Of a stretch of 64,000 nt of DNA, positions 22,329 through 34,759 are shown one piece after another. A program made the translations under genes and the position numbers. Every line of letters starts with the position of its first letter. Position 1 is the stretch's first letter. Under the pieces are notes generated by a model that had not been told where the DNA came from, ran no database searches, and saw only the letters and a list, made by a program, of their open reading frames with translations. The stretch lies in assembly GCA_012064415.1 (NCBI GenBank), contig SSNU01000247.1:1798629-1862628 (forward strand). Reading direction: 5' to 3'. Source of the DNA: Gyrodactylus bullatarudis. Taxonomy: Eukaryota; Platyhelminthes; Monogenea; Gyrodactylidea; Gyrodactylidae.

Positions 22329-23264
22329 TTAATTTTGTTCGAGCTTCTTAGCGAGGGAAGCTGGCATTTCTGGGGGCGGGGGTCTGGGAAGTTTCATTGC
22401 GACCTTGAAACCATCATAGATGAACCATTGAAGGGCTGTTAGTGTACCGATCATAACAATACGAGGAACGAGACCTTTCCACATGCCAGCAAATCCAAGA
22501 TTTTTGGCAACTTCCATCAACTTTGCGTTAGGATCCTTGTTCAATTTACTGACAATTGTGTCAGCTGGATGAGAGACGATAGCGCAGAATACTCCGGCAA
22601 TGTAGCCTGATGCAAACGTAACAACTAGCTGTTCTCCTTTTGAGCATTCGGACCTAGGCTTAGGAACAACATATTTGTAAATGGCCTCAACGGTTTTTTC
22701 GAAGCAGGCGAATTTCATCATTGTGTAAGGAATTTGACGACCCCATAGTGGTGACAGACCTTTATAGAATCCGTTTAATCCTTCTTTATTCATGATTTTA
22801 GGGTAGGCTTCGCGCAGAGTACTAGCAAAACCAGGCATAGTTTGCATGCGTACTTTCATTGCTTCAAGAGGACACAGCATCATGTCGGCGAAAAACTCAG
22901 CAGATGCGCTAGCAGCAAGGTAAACAGAAGTTCTATATAAATAGGCGTTTTCTTCTGAGAGCATTCCACTATAAACGTGCTTGAAGGCTTCATAAAAGCC
23001 AAATTTTCCCAATCCTTGGAGAGAATAGCCGATTAAAGTAGGGGCCCAACCAAGTGAAAGGCCTTTAATGCCACCCTCTGCGACTGAAACTCTGAATCCA
23101 TTTGTGATATTCTTATACTTGTCTGGATCGACTTGGATTCTGCACTTAACTAAGTCGAGAGGGACAACAGCAGTATGAGTCAGACCACAACTGAACACAC
23201 CCCCGAGACCACAAAGGGCATAGTATTTGGGCGTACCGAACTCACAACTATACTGTGTAGACAT
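22329..23264 (-). CDS. SLC25A3: Mitochondrial phosphate carrier protein
   Basis: Imports inorganic phosphate with protons across the inner mitochondrial membrane for ATP synthesis. Single exon, 311 aa. Three mitochondrial-carrier repeats, each with its signature: PLDLVKCRIQ (about residue 36), PLEAMKVRMQ (about 133) and PADTIVSKLN (about 232). Phosphate-carrier hallmarks include CGLGGVFSCGLTHTAVVPLD, GWAPTLIGYSLQGLGKFGFYE and PLWGRQIPYTMMKFACFE. There is no long N-terminal presequence, unlike mammalian SLC25A3. It has higher GC in coding positions than its flanks. Head-to-head with KDM6A, 118 bp between start codons. Confidence 0.97.
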   Translation of the reverse strand: MSTQYSCEFGTPKYYALCGLGGVFSCGLTHTAVVPLDLVKCRIQVDPDKYKNITNGFRVSVAEGGIKGLSLGWAPTLIGYSLQGLGKFGFYEAFKHVYSGMLSEENAYLYRTSVYLAASASAEFFADMMLCPLEAMKVRMQTMPGFASTLREAYPKIMNKEGLNGFYKGLSPLWGRQIPYTMMKFACFEKTVEAIYKYVVPKPRSECSKGEQLVVTFASGYIAGVFCAIVSHPADTIVSKLNKDPNAKLMEVAKNLGFAGMWKGLVPRIVMIGTLTALQWFIYDGFKVAMKLPRPPPPEMPASLAKKLEQN

Positions 23265-23382
23265 AGTTATATTTGAATAGTGAGCAAGTATGATTCGATT
23301 TAAAATAAAGAGTACACTTAGGTTTCAATGCTTTTGTTTTAAACTAATCAATATTTAAACTTTTTGAACAAAAGAGAATGTT
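23265..23382. promoter_or_regulatory. Divergent spacer between SLC25A3 and KDM6A
   Basis: 118 bp between oppositely oriented start codons, AT-rich. A bidirectional promoter is inferred from spacing only. Confidence 0.4.
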
Positions 23383-26300
23383 ATGTCAGATTCTGCCAAT
23401 CTTTCACTAGAATTCAATGAAGATGAAGCTAAAATACTGAGTGAACTAGACAGGTTAGATTTTTATATTATTTTTAGCCTCGATTTTGGTTTCATTAATT
23501 TAGAAAGCTCTGAAACACCTTTAATTCTTGCAACAATCTCTAAGGTAACCTTTTCTAATTCTCATTTATTCTCTCTAGGCTGTGAAATACTTTGATAATA
23601 TTATTGCTCAAACTGTAAAGAAAATTGAAATTGATAGAGAGACTAAATTAGAACGTATTATTCTCGAAAATTCTAGATCAAATCGTTCTGTCACCCCACA
23701 GTCAATACGCTTCAAGTTATATCTTAAGGCTTGTGAAGAATTACGAAGGAGTGTAGATTGTCGAATTTATCTTATTCTCGGTCATTTTCAATTACTTATT
23801 CATTCTTATGATAATGCCCTCTCGGCATATTTGAAATATTCATCATTAGAACCCGAGAAGTCATGGAATGATTTAAGTTTTCTCTATGGATTATCTCTTT
23901 GTTATTTTCACTTCAATGCTTTCAACAAGTAATTTTCTCCTGCATGACACTTTTATTCTTCAGGTCTATAGATATTTTTCAACGAATTCTTTATATAAAT
24001 CCTTCTTTTCATCGGTCGAAAGAAATTCATATTCGCTTGGGATATATTTTCAAGTTGAAGAAGAACCTTGAAATTAGTTTGAAATATTTTAAATTGGCCT
24101 TGAGCAATCAGACCCCTGCAACCTTTAGTGATATTGAAAGTGAGATAATTTTAACAATAATGGATTTTAGTAAATTTTCACATTGGACATTTATTTGAGC
24201 ATTGTGGAAAATTGAAACAAGCCGACTTTGTCTACGATAAAATTTTACAGTGTGAAAAAATTCCCAATCATATTCGTCACTTGTGTTTACGTCAAAAAGC
24301 TTGGATTATATATTCTACTACGCTGAAACGTGATCATAATAATACAACAGACGTGCAACTTCTTCAAAAGGCTTTGGAAATCAACAATTCTGACGGCAGG
24401 ACCTGGTACTTATTAGGAAGGTGTCAGGCTTCTCTTAATCGTGTTCAAGAAGCATTTTCAGCATATAGAAGCTCTATCGATAAAATGGAAGCCAGTGCTG
24501 ATACCTGGTGTTCCATAGGGGTTTTATACCAGGAACAAAATCAACCTATGGATGCTCTTCAAGCATATTTTTGTGCTGTTCAATTAGACAAGTGTCATTC
24601 TACCGCTTGGGCCAACCTAGGTACTCTCTATGAGAGCAAACAACAATATAAAGAAGCCCTTAAATGCTATAGAAATTCTATAAATGGAGAAAATTCTCTA
24701 GAATTCAAGAATCAAATCAAAACCCGAATTCCCATAATAGAGACTGTCATTGCGAAGCTAGGAGATTCTGTAGATCGAAATCCAAGTAAGTCACTGTTTT
24801 GATTCTTATAATTCTTTCTCTGATGCAGAAAATATTATCAGTTTCAGATCCGAATAAACCGAATCAACACATTGTTAAATTGCCCACAGTCGATGAGGCA
24901 TGGTCCCTGCCTATCCCGTCAGAGTTGACCCAAAGACAACTCCAATTAATGCTTGCTGAAGTCCAGGGCAGTGCGAGTAGTGCCTACAATGCTGCTCAGA
25001 ACCTCAAGCGTAAATTTGTCGCTGGCCTCCTTCTCAACAATGAATCCAATAGTGAAAATATCAAAAAGACGAAGGAGATTCCCTCCGACTTTTGTGCAGA
25101 CCCTGCAAAGCAACGTATCAAGATCGAGGACGATTCATCAGAACCCATTCTTGACTCTGATAAAAAGATTAAACAGGAAAAACCCGATGAAGATGAGGAT
25201 GCCAGTAAATCAGAGTTTCTCAAGCCCTCTCTACCCCTGACACAACAGCAGAAGGAAAAACTAATCCAACTAATTGTGAGTAACCGTTTTCTCCTTTGAT
25301 TACCTAGAATTGTATAATTTTCCTAGTCTCGCGGGTCAAATCTCACAAACTCCGAGCGTATGGAAAAGGTTAAATTCCAGTCTACGCTGTTGCGTTGTCA
25401 CTTTGGAATCTCTAGTTCCTCAATAAATCAAAGCACCGAAACATTTCCATCCATTATTAAAGATTCCTCCCAAGTCGACAATAAGCCAAATCACTCAGGT
25501 ACTCGCCTACTTTTCATGAGAAAAAATAACAAATATACTAACAAGTAGATTTACATTTAGATCCAAAACAAAAATTGGAAAAAATTGATCATGAGAATTT
25601 GGAAGATATCACTGCTATTGCAGAGAACCAAGGTAATCCTGACCTTCCCGTGGATGATCTCGATTTCATCACTGAAGATTTGATTGCCCAACTCAATACT
25701 GGTGACGGGACCACCAACTTGGACTTAGACATGGCTCTTTTCTCTCCTGACAATGCCACACTCAATGAAAGCCTCATTAAGACAGAGACGAATGAGACAA
25801 AAGAAGCCAATCGACCCGGTCTCGTTGACGACCTCAAGTTGTGCCTGACTAATGCCCTCATCCAGAGGGAAGTTCCCAAAATTCCCAAAACAATTGACAT
25901 TTCCATGCCCTCAAGTGTGGTTGTGAATATGATTAGAGGTCTCGAAGTGAGTCTCGGAGAATGGTGGCCAGCATTGAATGAGAAATGGTCTAGAATTCCC
26001 ATTCCACCTCCCGATGTTGTTGTTCCAGTTGAATTTATCAAGGAGCCCAATCAAGACAAGTCCATTTATCTGCACCCTCCTACCCCAACAGTCTACCTTG
26101 AGAATAGAAAAGATTCCATGAGTAATGAACTCTTTCAGTATTGCATGAGTCAGCCAGCTGTTGTTATAAGAGGTCTAGCCTCAGTCCTCCGCATGGATCT
26201 CAGTCTATTCTCGACAAAGAGTCTTGTGGAGTCTAATCCTGAGCATACTGTTGAGGTAGGACCCTGTTCTTTCATCATTACCCCACACATCTACACTACA

Positions 26301-29300
26301 GTTGTTGATAGATTATTCTTTTTTCCAGATTCGTACCCAGAGAGTCTTTTCGCCTGATGAGAATCGTGATCAACAGGGTAAAAAGACTTGGTACTTTAAT
26401 TCCCCTCGAACCTTTAGCACAATATCCAAGTATGCTTCGTATCAGGCTAGCACCTTTGTCACTGCTCTCAAAGATGAAAAGACCAACACTTCTAGTAATA
26501 ACAACAACAACAGTAACACATCTAATAGTAGCCAGAGTGAGTCATTCTCTCATTATTTGTTTGTGTGTTAGTTTTATGATAATGATGATACATTCTTGTG
26601 CATACATTCTTCTTATCTTAGAGGATGAGTTATGCTAGTAAAATTCTATTTCTCCATCCAATGTAATCTACATGTGTATATCTGAATGTGATCGAGTCAT
26701 TCAGTTAGCAATTCTTTCTTTTCTAGCATACTTTTTTCTTTTGCATTTTGCTTCTCTGTCTCTATCTCTCGCAATGTCGCAATGTGTATCATCTCAATAA
26801 ATCTCTCTCTCTATCTGCTTCTTCTTCTTCTATTTGTTTGAGCAGCAGTAAATAAAGATAGGTTAGAATAATACACACTTTTAGGTATCTATTTTTCTCT
26901 CTGATCGATATACATCACAAAAATATTCATCTTCACTTTTCTTCTTGGCATCAATATCTTGGGTTTTACAAAACATTAATTCTGCTCGATGGGCCTCTTC
27001 AATATTTTCTTTCACTACCAAAATTGACCAATTAATTGACTTTTAATTTAAAAAAGATAATAGAAGTTTAAAAATATCGAGCAGGTGATTGCATATCTTC
27101 AGCTATTGTGGAACAATGAGACATGGAAGGGTTAATGTAATCAAAGGAATTTTCTGTAGAATCTCTTTCTATCGGTATATATCTTGTTGAGTAGAAAGAA
27201 AGATATCTCGATTATCACAGAATTATCATGTACATCCTGTTCTATAAACAGACTCATGTTTTTTTAAACATGCCTTTTCCCTTTTTTTCAGAATCACGAA
27301 AGAGTAATATAAAAAACAAAATCCAAGAGTGTTTCATTATTATTCCCAATACCCTCTATGATTATTAAAGTGGTTTAATTCATTCTCTTTGTGAACAATC
27401 GAGATTTTTATCTCCAAACTCTCTAGTTTATATCATTGATTAATCTCTCAGTGTTGATTTTCCCCCCTCTATCGTTATACAAGTTTTAAATTCCTTCTTT
27501 TTTCCACAGATCAAAGTCCAAATGGTAAACTGACAGATCCAGGAGATACACTGTAAGTAATTTACATTTAAATTGGCCAATAAATAATCTCTCTTTTAGT
27601 TGAGTACTATATACTACAGTTTATATCAATATATATCCTCTTGCGTATCATGCAATACGTGTGTATTTGTAGGCATGCTATGCTTTTTGTTCTTTTTTTC
27701 GCTCATAATCTTCTGCCCACTTCTTCTTTTTCTTCATTTTAAAGATGAAAATTCTCTCTTCAAACGTGCATCATCTAATTTCCACTGGTCCCCTCTGAAC
27801 CCAGATTATTTCAATGAATAAATACACACCAACATAGATGTATGCATATGATGTATCGGACATGTATAGTATCCAGGTACATACATAGTTATGTTCCTCT
27901 TTTGAGGTTTGCCTATCCTTAGCAAGTTTATCTTTTCTCAAAGCTAATTATAATAATAAAGCAGTACTACAATTTGTACGCATGCGTGTTCCATAGGTGT
28001 AGTCTATGATACTCCCTATACATCTCCCATTCAGTTGGATGTATGTATGAATGTATACTACTGAAAAAATGGAATTCATCAGGATGTTTGAAAAAAACTG
28101 TACACACATTGTGTGGATATCAATAAAATACTTTATTCTTCTTGCCTCTAATAAGGTGATCGATAAATCTCTCTTTGGAAATTGTGCAAAGAGATGAAAT
28201 TCCCAAAACTCTCTGGCAATTATATATATGACACCCTACTTATAAGCTTATTGTACACTACACTGTACACATTTTTTATCCTCACTAGGCAAGAAATGAT
28301 GCTTTCAATAAATATTCAATTGCCTACACAAGAGATATTCAAGGTCACGTGTGTGTGTAGAACAACATTTGTAACAGCTTTGATTTTTTTCCAATCTCGA
28401 GATCCCATATTGTGAAATTAACCTTTAAAAGACATTAAGACTATAGAGAATAGAATTATCTTGATTACTCACTTTTGTAGGAAGCCGAAATTGATCAAGT
28501 TTGGCACCAATTGTGACCTTAGCGATGAAAAGAAATGGCTGCCACAACTCCACGAGTTGAATAAGCTGCCAGCCTTCCTGCGTGTCGTCAGTGGGTGCAA
28601 CATGTTAAGTCATGTGGGTTATAACCTCTTGGGCATGAATACAGTGCAGTTATACATGAAAGTGCCTGGTGCTCGGACTCCTGGCCATCAGGAGAACAAC
28701 AACATGTGCGCGGTCAACTTGAACATTGGCCCAGGTGATTGTGAATGGTTCATAGTGCCAGAACAACACTGGGGCACAATTTATCGTCTATGCGAAAAGA
28801 ATAACATTGATTATTTGAGTGGTAGCTGGTGGCCAATATTCGATGAATTGGAGGAGGCTTCAGTGCCTGTCTATAGATTCATACAAAGACCCGGAGACCT
28901 CGTATGGCTTAGCCCCGGTTCAATTCATTGGGTTCAATCTCTTGGCTGGTGCAACAATATCGCCTGGAATGTTGCACCCATCTCTGCTAGACAATATGAG
29001 ACAGCCTTTGAACGATACGAGTTCAACCGACTCAAATCTTTCAAGTCCATCGTTCCCATGTTACATTTGACAGTGCAGTTGTCTAAAAACTTTAAAATCA
29101 CCGATCCTCATCTCTATGAATTAATGAAGTGGGTTCAATCGGGAAACTTAATATATTATCTAAAAATAATCGATATATTATACCTCCTTCAGATTAACAT
29201 TGCTTCGGTGTCTAGTTCAATCCCAAGTTGCTCGTGATTTTATTGAAAATATTCTCAAGTTACCCATAAAATATCATGGCAAGAAGCCGGAAGATGTTGC

Positions 29301-29593
29301 CCATACCTGTTACGAGTGTGAATGTGAAGTGTTCAACCTACTCTATGTGAGTCAACAAGATAAACAGTTTGTAGTCAGGTGTCTGAATTGCTCACGTAAA
29401 ATTGACCCAAACCTCGCATCTTTCACTGTCCTGTGTGAATATCATCCGGATCAATTGGCCAAAATCTACGACTCTTTCAAGTTACAAAATGTAAGCCCAA
29501 AATTATTTTTTCAATGCCCAGAATTCTCGATTTCATTCTTTTCTTTTTTACCCATAGAAACCCATAACCGCGTATGCAGTTAACAAGACTTGA
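23383..29593 (+). CDS. KDM6A: Histone H3K27 demethylase KDM6A/UTX
   Basis: Fe(II)/2-oxoglutarate dioxygenase that removes H3K27 methylation within the COMPASS-like MLL3/4 complex. Thirteen exons (23383-23453, 23478-23544, 23579-23928, 23964-24139, 24171-24785, 24848-25275, 25327-25498, 25561-26255, 26329-26536, 27510-27552, 28481-29128, 29193-29490, 29558-29593) total 3807 nt, 1268 aa, all phases consistent. TPR repeats fill roughly residues 45-400 (for example [20 protein letters not shown]). A linker carries the UTX motif [13 protein letters not shown]. The JmjC domain (about residues 945-1130) contains TPGHQENNN and [12 protein letters not shown], giving the iron-binding H, E and H. A C-terminal zinc-binding region has paired cysteines (CYECECE, CLNC). 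Only 1268 aa against about 1400 in human. The 24-bp first intron and the 0.93-0.97-kb introns around a 43-nt exon are unusual. Confidence 0.97.
26537..27509 (+). other. Long intron 9 of KDM6A
   Basis: A 973-bp intron with donor GTGAGT and acceptor TTTCCACAG, roughly fifteen times the usual length here. The central part is pyrimidine-rich with CT and TTC runs (about 26800-26831). No reading frame with family support was found inside it. Confidence 0.6.
26803..26831. repeat. CT/TTC-rich simple repeat
   Basis: A pyrimidine-rich run of CT and TTC units inside the long KDM6A intron. Low complexity; no function inferred. Confidence 0.6.
27553..28480 (+). other. Long intron 10 of KDM6A
   Basis: A 928-bp intron downstream of the 43-nt exon, with donor GTAAGT and acceptor TTTTGTAG. 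AT-rich, with ATG-containing frames that lack any family resemblance. With intron 9 it isolates a micro-exon just before the JmjC domain, a setting that would suit regulated exon inclusion; that is inference. Confidence 0.55.
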
Positions 29594-30302
29594 AGACTCA
29601 ATCTCCTTTAGTTATTTATTGTTACTCTATTACTAATTAGTACTTCTCTTCCTATTTGTATTAAAATAGCATTTCAATTATTATATTCACTTATATATCT
29701 TTATATTTTATACATGTATATATATATTGGACCTGTCCAATAATTGGTTAATGGATCAATTTCAATTGTACCTATAATTATATTCTGATGGAAAACTCTA
29801 TGAGTAGTGGAATTGCTTTTATTTCTAATAAAAGAATAAACCATACATTTTCAATGCTTATGTAAAATAATATAATGGAAACTAATAATCGATATTGTAA
29901 AATGCAATTTGTTTTTTATTTTTAAAATTGTCTTTTCACTTTCATCGTAGTTAGGCTCATTTAGCTGTAAACTGAGATAGATTAATCTGGAGAGAATGAT
30001 CGATTTGGGCTATTAATTATAGCTATAGATAATGCAATCGTTTTCTGGGAAGTAAAATGAAAAGGAATTGACTCAAAAGATTAAAAATCTTTATTTTCGT
30101 TTATTATTGATAGAGGAAATTTTTCTTTCATAGAAAAAGGTTCTACTAGCATTTGGGGAATAGAAAAATTTTCTTGAATAATAATTGTTATTTTAATATT
30201 GTGCTGAGCTTAAAACACGAATGTTAAAACACTTGATTAGTCTTAAATGTTTATAATTGATGATAGTGATGAGATCCTTGAAGGTAAAGTAGAAAGCCAT
30301 GT
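29594..30302. other. Convergent 3' region between KDM6A and 14-3-3
   Basis: AT-rich sequence with several AATAAA words (for example around 29829 and 30070), presumed 3' UTRs of both genes. The frame continuing past 30303 on the leftward strand is intron read-through of the 14-3-3 gene. Confidence 0.45.
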
Positions 30303-31135
30303 TTATTCATTTGCCTTTTCACCATCTGAAAGAATTTAAATTTTATTTGGGCATGATAAACAAGTTGAGAGATAAACTTAAACTTACCTTCATTCTCGGC
30401 AGTCCAAAGAGTCAAGTTATCTCTTAAGAGTTGCATGATCAAGGTACTATCTTTATAGGTTTCCTCAGATAGATGATCAAGTTCGGCGATGGCATCGTCA
30501 AAGGATTTCTTAGCCAATTCACAAGCCTTCTTTGGATCATTTTGAATTTCATAATAAAAGACAGAAAAGTTTAGAGCAAGACCCAAACGAATAGGATTTG
30601 TAGTATCAAGTTTAGTATCTGCCTGAACTGTAGCATTTTGGTAAGCTTCCAGGCTATTTTGAGCAGCTTTTGTTTTTTCATCGCCAGTGGAGAACTCAGC
30701 CATATAACGGTAGTAATCACCTTGCATTTTAAGATAGAATACTTTTGGTTCATCTTTCTGACAGTTGGGTAGAAGATGTGTCTTGACTAGCTCCAAAATC
30801 TCGTCTGAAATTTGTTTCAATTCTTTTTCAAATTGCTTGCGATATTTGATAGCAAGATTTTTCTTTGCCTCGTTGGTCTCTTTGTTTTCGATTGAACTGA
30901 CGATACGCCATGAAGATCTTCTAGTTCCAATAACATTCTTATAAGCGACTGACAATAAATTCCTTTCCTCCACGGAGAGTTCGCCTCCGAGTTCAACAAC
31001 CTTTTTCATGGCTTCGACCATTTCTAAAAGGAGAAAATAAAAATGTATTAATTGATTAGAAAACATACCCTCATATCTTTCGACCTGCTCGGCTAATTTT
31101 GCCTTGCAGACTAATTCAGTACGTTCATCCGACAT
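30303..31135 (-). CDS. YWHA (isoform uncertain): 14-3-3 protein
   Basis: Dimeric cytosolic adaptor that binds phosphoserine/threonine motifs. Exons 31135-31069, 31023-30388 and 30325-30303 (726 nt, 241 aa). Nine-helix family sequence: [37 protein letters not shown] (phosphate-contacting K and R), YYRYMAEF (second R/Y pair), [14 protein letters not shown] and LLRDNLTLW, with a short acidic tail. Intron 1 is 45 bp, a multiple of three without an in-frame stop, so a naive ORF shows 15 spurious residues in place of the conserved EEM. An in-frame ATG four codons upstream (31147) exists, but MSDERTELV is the better start. Head-to-head with beta-adaptin. Confidence 0.96.
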
Positions 31136-31307
31136 AGCGAGAATCAAGCTCTAGCAATTTTAAAAGAGATTTCATGGATATTTTATTAAAACTATCATTA
31201 TTAATATCATCATAAATGCGTTTTAACGAACTTCATATAATTCTGTTCGTTCAAATCATATCACAAATATTTTTAATTTCCTTAAGAAATTATCCTATTA
31301 ACGGAAA
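31136..31307. promoter_or_regulatory. Divergent spacer between 14-3-3 and beta-adaptin
   Basis: 172 bp between opposed start codons, AT-rich. Bidirectional promoter inferred from geometry; no specific element recognised. Confidence 0.4.
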
Positions 31308-34300
31308 ATGCAAGGTGTAGCTGCTTCTGTATCTGACACTCTAGGCAACATTAAGTAATTTCTCATAAAGTTTATCAACATTTTAGACCATGGCTACAGC
31401 GTGTTGCAAATCAAAATAGGACGTCAGACTCCAAGTATTTCTCCACCAATAAGAGAGGGGAAAATTTCGAGTTAAAAGCTGACTTGAACAGCGAACGAAA
31501 GGATAAAAAGAAAGAAGCTGTTAAAAAGGTCATTGCTAGTATGACTGTTGGTAAGGATGTCAGTTCTCTCTTTCCCGACGTCATCAACTGTATGCAAACG
31601 GATAATTTAGAATTGAAAAAATTGGTTTATTTGTACCTTATGAATTATGCAAAATCTCAGCAGGATAATGCAATTATGGCTGTGAATACTTTTGTTAAAG
31701 ATTGTGAAGATCCTAATCCATTGATTAGAGCATTAGCTGTACGCACAATGGGATGTATTCGGGTGGCTAAGATGACTGCCTACCATCTAGATCCATTGCG
31801 TAAATGCCTTAAGGATGATGATCCATATGTGAGAAAGACAGCCGCAGTTTGTGTTGCAAAACTATACGATATTGACCCTGAGCTTGTGGAAGAAAGTGAA
31901 TTTCTAGTCGGACTCAAAGATCTAATTAGTGATAGTAATCCAATGGTTGTAGCTAATGCTGTTGCATCTATTACCGAAATTCTTGACAAGACAGAATCTT
32001 CTTATGCCATCAAGGTATTATCTTTCGACCAACCCATCATTAATAAGCTTTTAACAGCCCTGAATGAATGTTCAGAGTGGGGCCAAATTTTTATTTTGGA
32101 TGCTGTTGCCGAATACTCTCCTACCAATGAAAAGGAAGCTGAGAGTATTGTCGAGAGGGTTTTACCTCGTCTTGCTCATGCTAATGCTGCTGTAGTTCTC
32201 TCAACTGTAAAGGTCATTATGAAAATGTTGGAGTTGATTGAGATGAATTCGGATCTCATCAACGTTGTTACAAACAAGTTGGCTCCACCCCTTGTTACTT
32301 TGTTGTCTGCAGAGCCAGAAATTCAATATGTTGCCCTAAGAAATATTAGTCTGATTATTCAAAAGAGAAGATCAATCCTCAAAAATGAAATGAAAGTATT
32401 TTTCGTCAAGTACAACGATCCAATCTATGTGAAACTAGAGAAACTTGATATCATGATTCGCCTGACGAATCAGACAAATATTGTCCAAGTTTTAGCCGAG
32501 CTTAAAGAATACGCAAAGGAAGTAGATGTTGATTTTGTTCGAAAATCAGTCAGAGCAATCGGAAGATGTGCCATTAAAGTTGAGTCATCAGCAGAACGCT
32601 GTGTCAGTACTTTGATTGAACTAATTCAAACCAAGGTTAATTACGTTGTCCAAGAAGCGATCGTTGTCATCAAGGACATATTTAGAAAGTATCCCAACAA
32701 GTATGAGAGTATTATCGCTACTCTCTGCGAAAATCTGGATACTCTTGATGAATCGGAGGCTAGAGCATCGATGATTTGGATTATCGGGGAGTACGCTGAG
32801 CGCATCGATAATGCTGATGAGCTGCTCGACTCTTTTCTTACCAACTTTAAAGATGAAAATATCCAGGTTCAACTCCAGCTTCTTACAGCCATTGTGAAGC
32901 TCTTTCTAAAGAGACCAACAGAAACCAGGGTATGTGTGTTGTTTGAAATGGCAAGAAATTAGTTGATAAATTTCATATTCATCTATTTCTTAGGAACTAG
33001 TCCAAAGTGTCTTATCCCTTGCCACACAGAACAGTGATAATCCAGATCTCCGGGATCGTGGCTACATCTACTGGCGACTACTCTCAACTGACCCAGAGGC
33101 TGCTAAGAAGGTGGTTTTGGCCGAGAAACCTTTGATATCTGAGGAAACTGATTTGATTGAGCCTACCCTCTTGGATGAACTTATTTGCAATCTTGCCTCA
33201 TTGGCTAGTGTCTATCATAAGCCTCCAGCCACCTTTGTCGATTCCAAACATCTCGGCAAGAAAATTCTACTCAGATCTAACGAGAATGGTTATTCGAATG
33301 AGAATGAAGCCTCAAATTGTGTCATTCCATCTATGAGACCTGACCAGCAAGATGACATGATTGGAGACCTTTTGAATCTTGATATTAGCCCCACAATGAT
33401 CTCAAATAATGAAAACTACGGCGCTATACAATCCACTCAACCAGATCTGCTTTGTGATGGACTTGATGATCTTATCACTGATAGGAATGACCAACTGGCC
33501 AACGCAACAGCTGGAATTATGGGTCAAAACTCTCAATTTGGACTGTCCAAAACTAATGGTAATTTACCGATTATGAAATAGGGAATTTTTCAAATAATTA
33601 TATTATGCCTTTTAATCTATTAGTCGATGCATTGGCTGACATCTTCAATGATTGTTCCACAGACAATTCTCCAGCAAAATCTCTCAAATCTTTTAAGAAA
33701 GCCCCAGAAGTTTGGCTGGATAAGAATCGCGGAAAAGGACTCGAAATTCAGGGAACCTTTTTCATTTCTGATAACGGGGCTCTTACCATGGAGTTAACGC
33801 TAACAAATCATGCCCTGATGCCAATGTCGGACTTTGCCATTCAATTTAATAAGAATAGTTTTGGTATTGTTCCATCGCAACCTCTCTGCGTCCCCTCACC
33901 TCTTAATAGCGGGCAAACAGTAACAACAAGCATTTCTCTCGGCACCCATGGGCCATTGCAAAAGATGAATCCTCTCATGAATCTCCAAGTAGCTGTCAAA
34001 AATAACATTGATATCCTCTACTTTGCATGCCTTGTGCCAATTAACATTCTCTTCACTCATGGGGGTAACATGGAGAAGATTATCTTTCTGCAGACCTGGA
34101 AAGAAATCCCACAAGAGAATGAGAAACGTTTTAAACTGGCTAGTGGCTGTCATCTATCACCAGATGACTGCATTGAGCTTTTACAGAGAAACAATATATT
34201 CAACATTCAAAAGACCACCTGCGAAGGTAACTATATGCTTTTCCAGGCAATGAAATTGACAAACGATATCTGGATCCTTGTCGAGATGCGCTTCAATGAG

Positions 34301-34405
34301 AATGGCTGTGAACTCTCTCTCAAATCACGATCCACGGATGTATATCTCCCCGTTAAAACAGCATACGAAAACATTCTCGGCATAACTCTAGTTGATTTTG
34401 TCTAA
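31308..34405 (+). CDS. AP1B1/AP2B1: AP-1/AP-2 complex beta-adaptin
   Basis: Large beta subunit of clathrin adaptor complexes, linking cargo and clathrin at the trans-Golgi or plasma membrane. Exons 31308-31354, 31387-32929, 32994-33558 and 33624-34405 (2937 nt, 978 aa). A 15-codon first exon precedes [20 protein letters not shown], the conserved beta start. The armadillo-repeat trunk is highly conserved ([19 protein letters not shown] start, [39 protein letters not shown]). The hinge has a clathrin-box-like LLNLD, and the C-terminal ear domain ends near residue 978 ([22 protein letters not shown]). Beta-1 and beta-2 are a single gene in many invertebrates, so I do not separate them. Introns are 32, 64 and 65 bp, the shortest at the 5' end. 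Confidence 0.96.
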
Positions 34406-34759
34406 TTATCTAATAACATGTTTCAATCTTTTACAATCTGTACGAGTGTCTATATAGAGAAAAATCATTCCAAGGTTCTTTTTTTTCTTTCAATTACATT
34501 ATTAGTTGATCCAATATTATATATTATATACAGACTATATCATTATTATTTACAATTATTGTTATTTACTACAACTATTATTGCAATAATATGTTATCAG
34601 TTAATGAATGAATTGATTATGATTAAAATACTATCATTGAATATCTCATTCGGATTCAATGCTCTGCAAGTATTGAATTCAAGTATTTTATTACACATTT
34701 ACTTGCGAGTAGATATGTAAATATATAGTTTAGAAATGTTTGAATGGGTCCATTTATTG
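34406..34759. other. Convergent 3' region (beta-adaptin / nuclear receptor)
   Basis: A 354-bp AT-rich stretch holding the presumed 3' UTRs of the two convergent genes. A rightward 100-codon frame here is AT-driven and was not called. Confidence 0.45.

Noticed and set aside
26302..26638. Two rightward frames spanning a KDM6A donor
   Set aside because: They run through the GTGAGT donor at 26537 into the long intron. The homologous frame ends at the donor.
33896..34153. Leftward 85-codon frame within the AP-beta ear
   Set aside because: Antisense shadow of a strongly conserved coding exon.
34418..34720. 100-codon rightward frame after the AP-beta stop
   Set aside because: AT-rich, hydrophobic by composition, with no start context or homology; lies in the 3' UTR.
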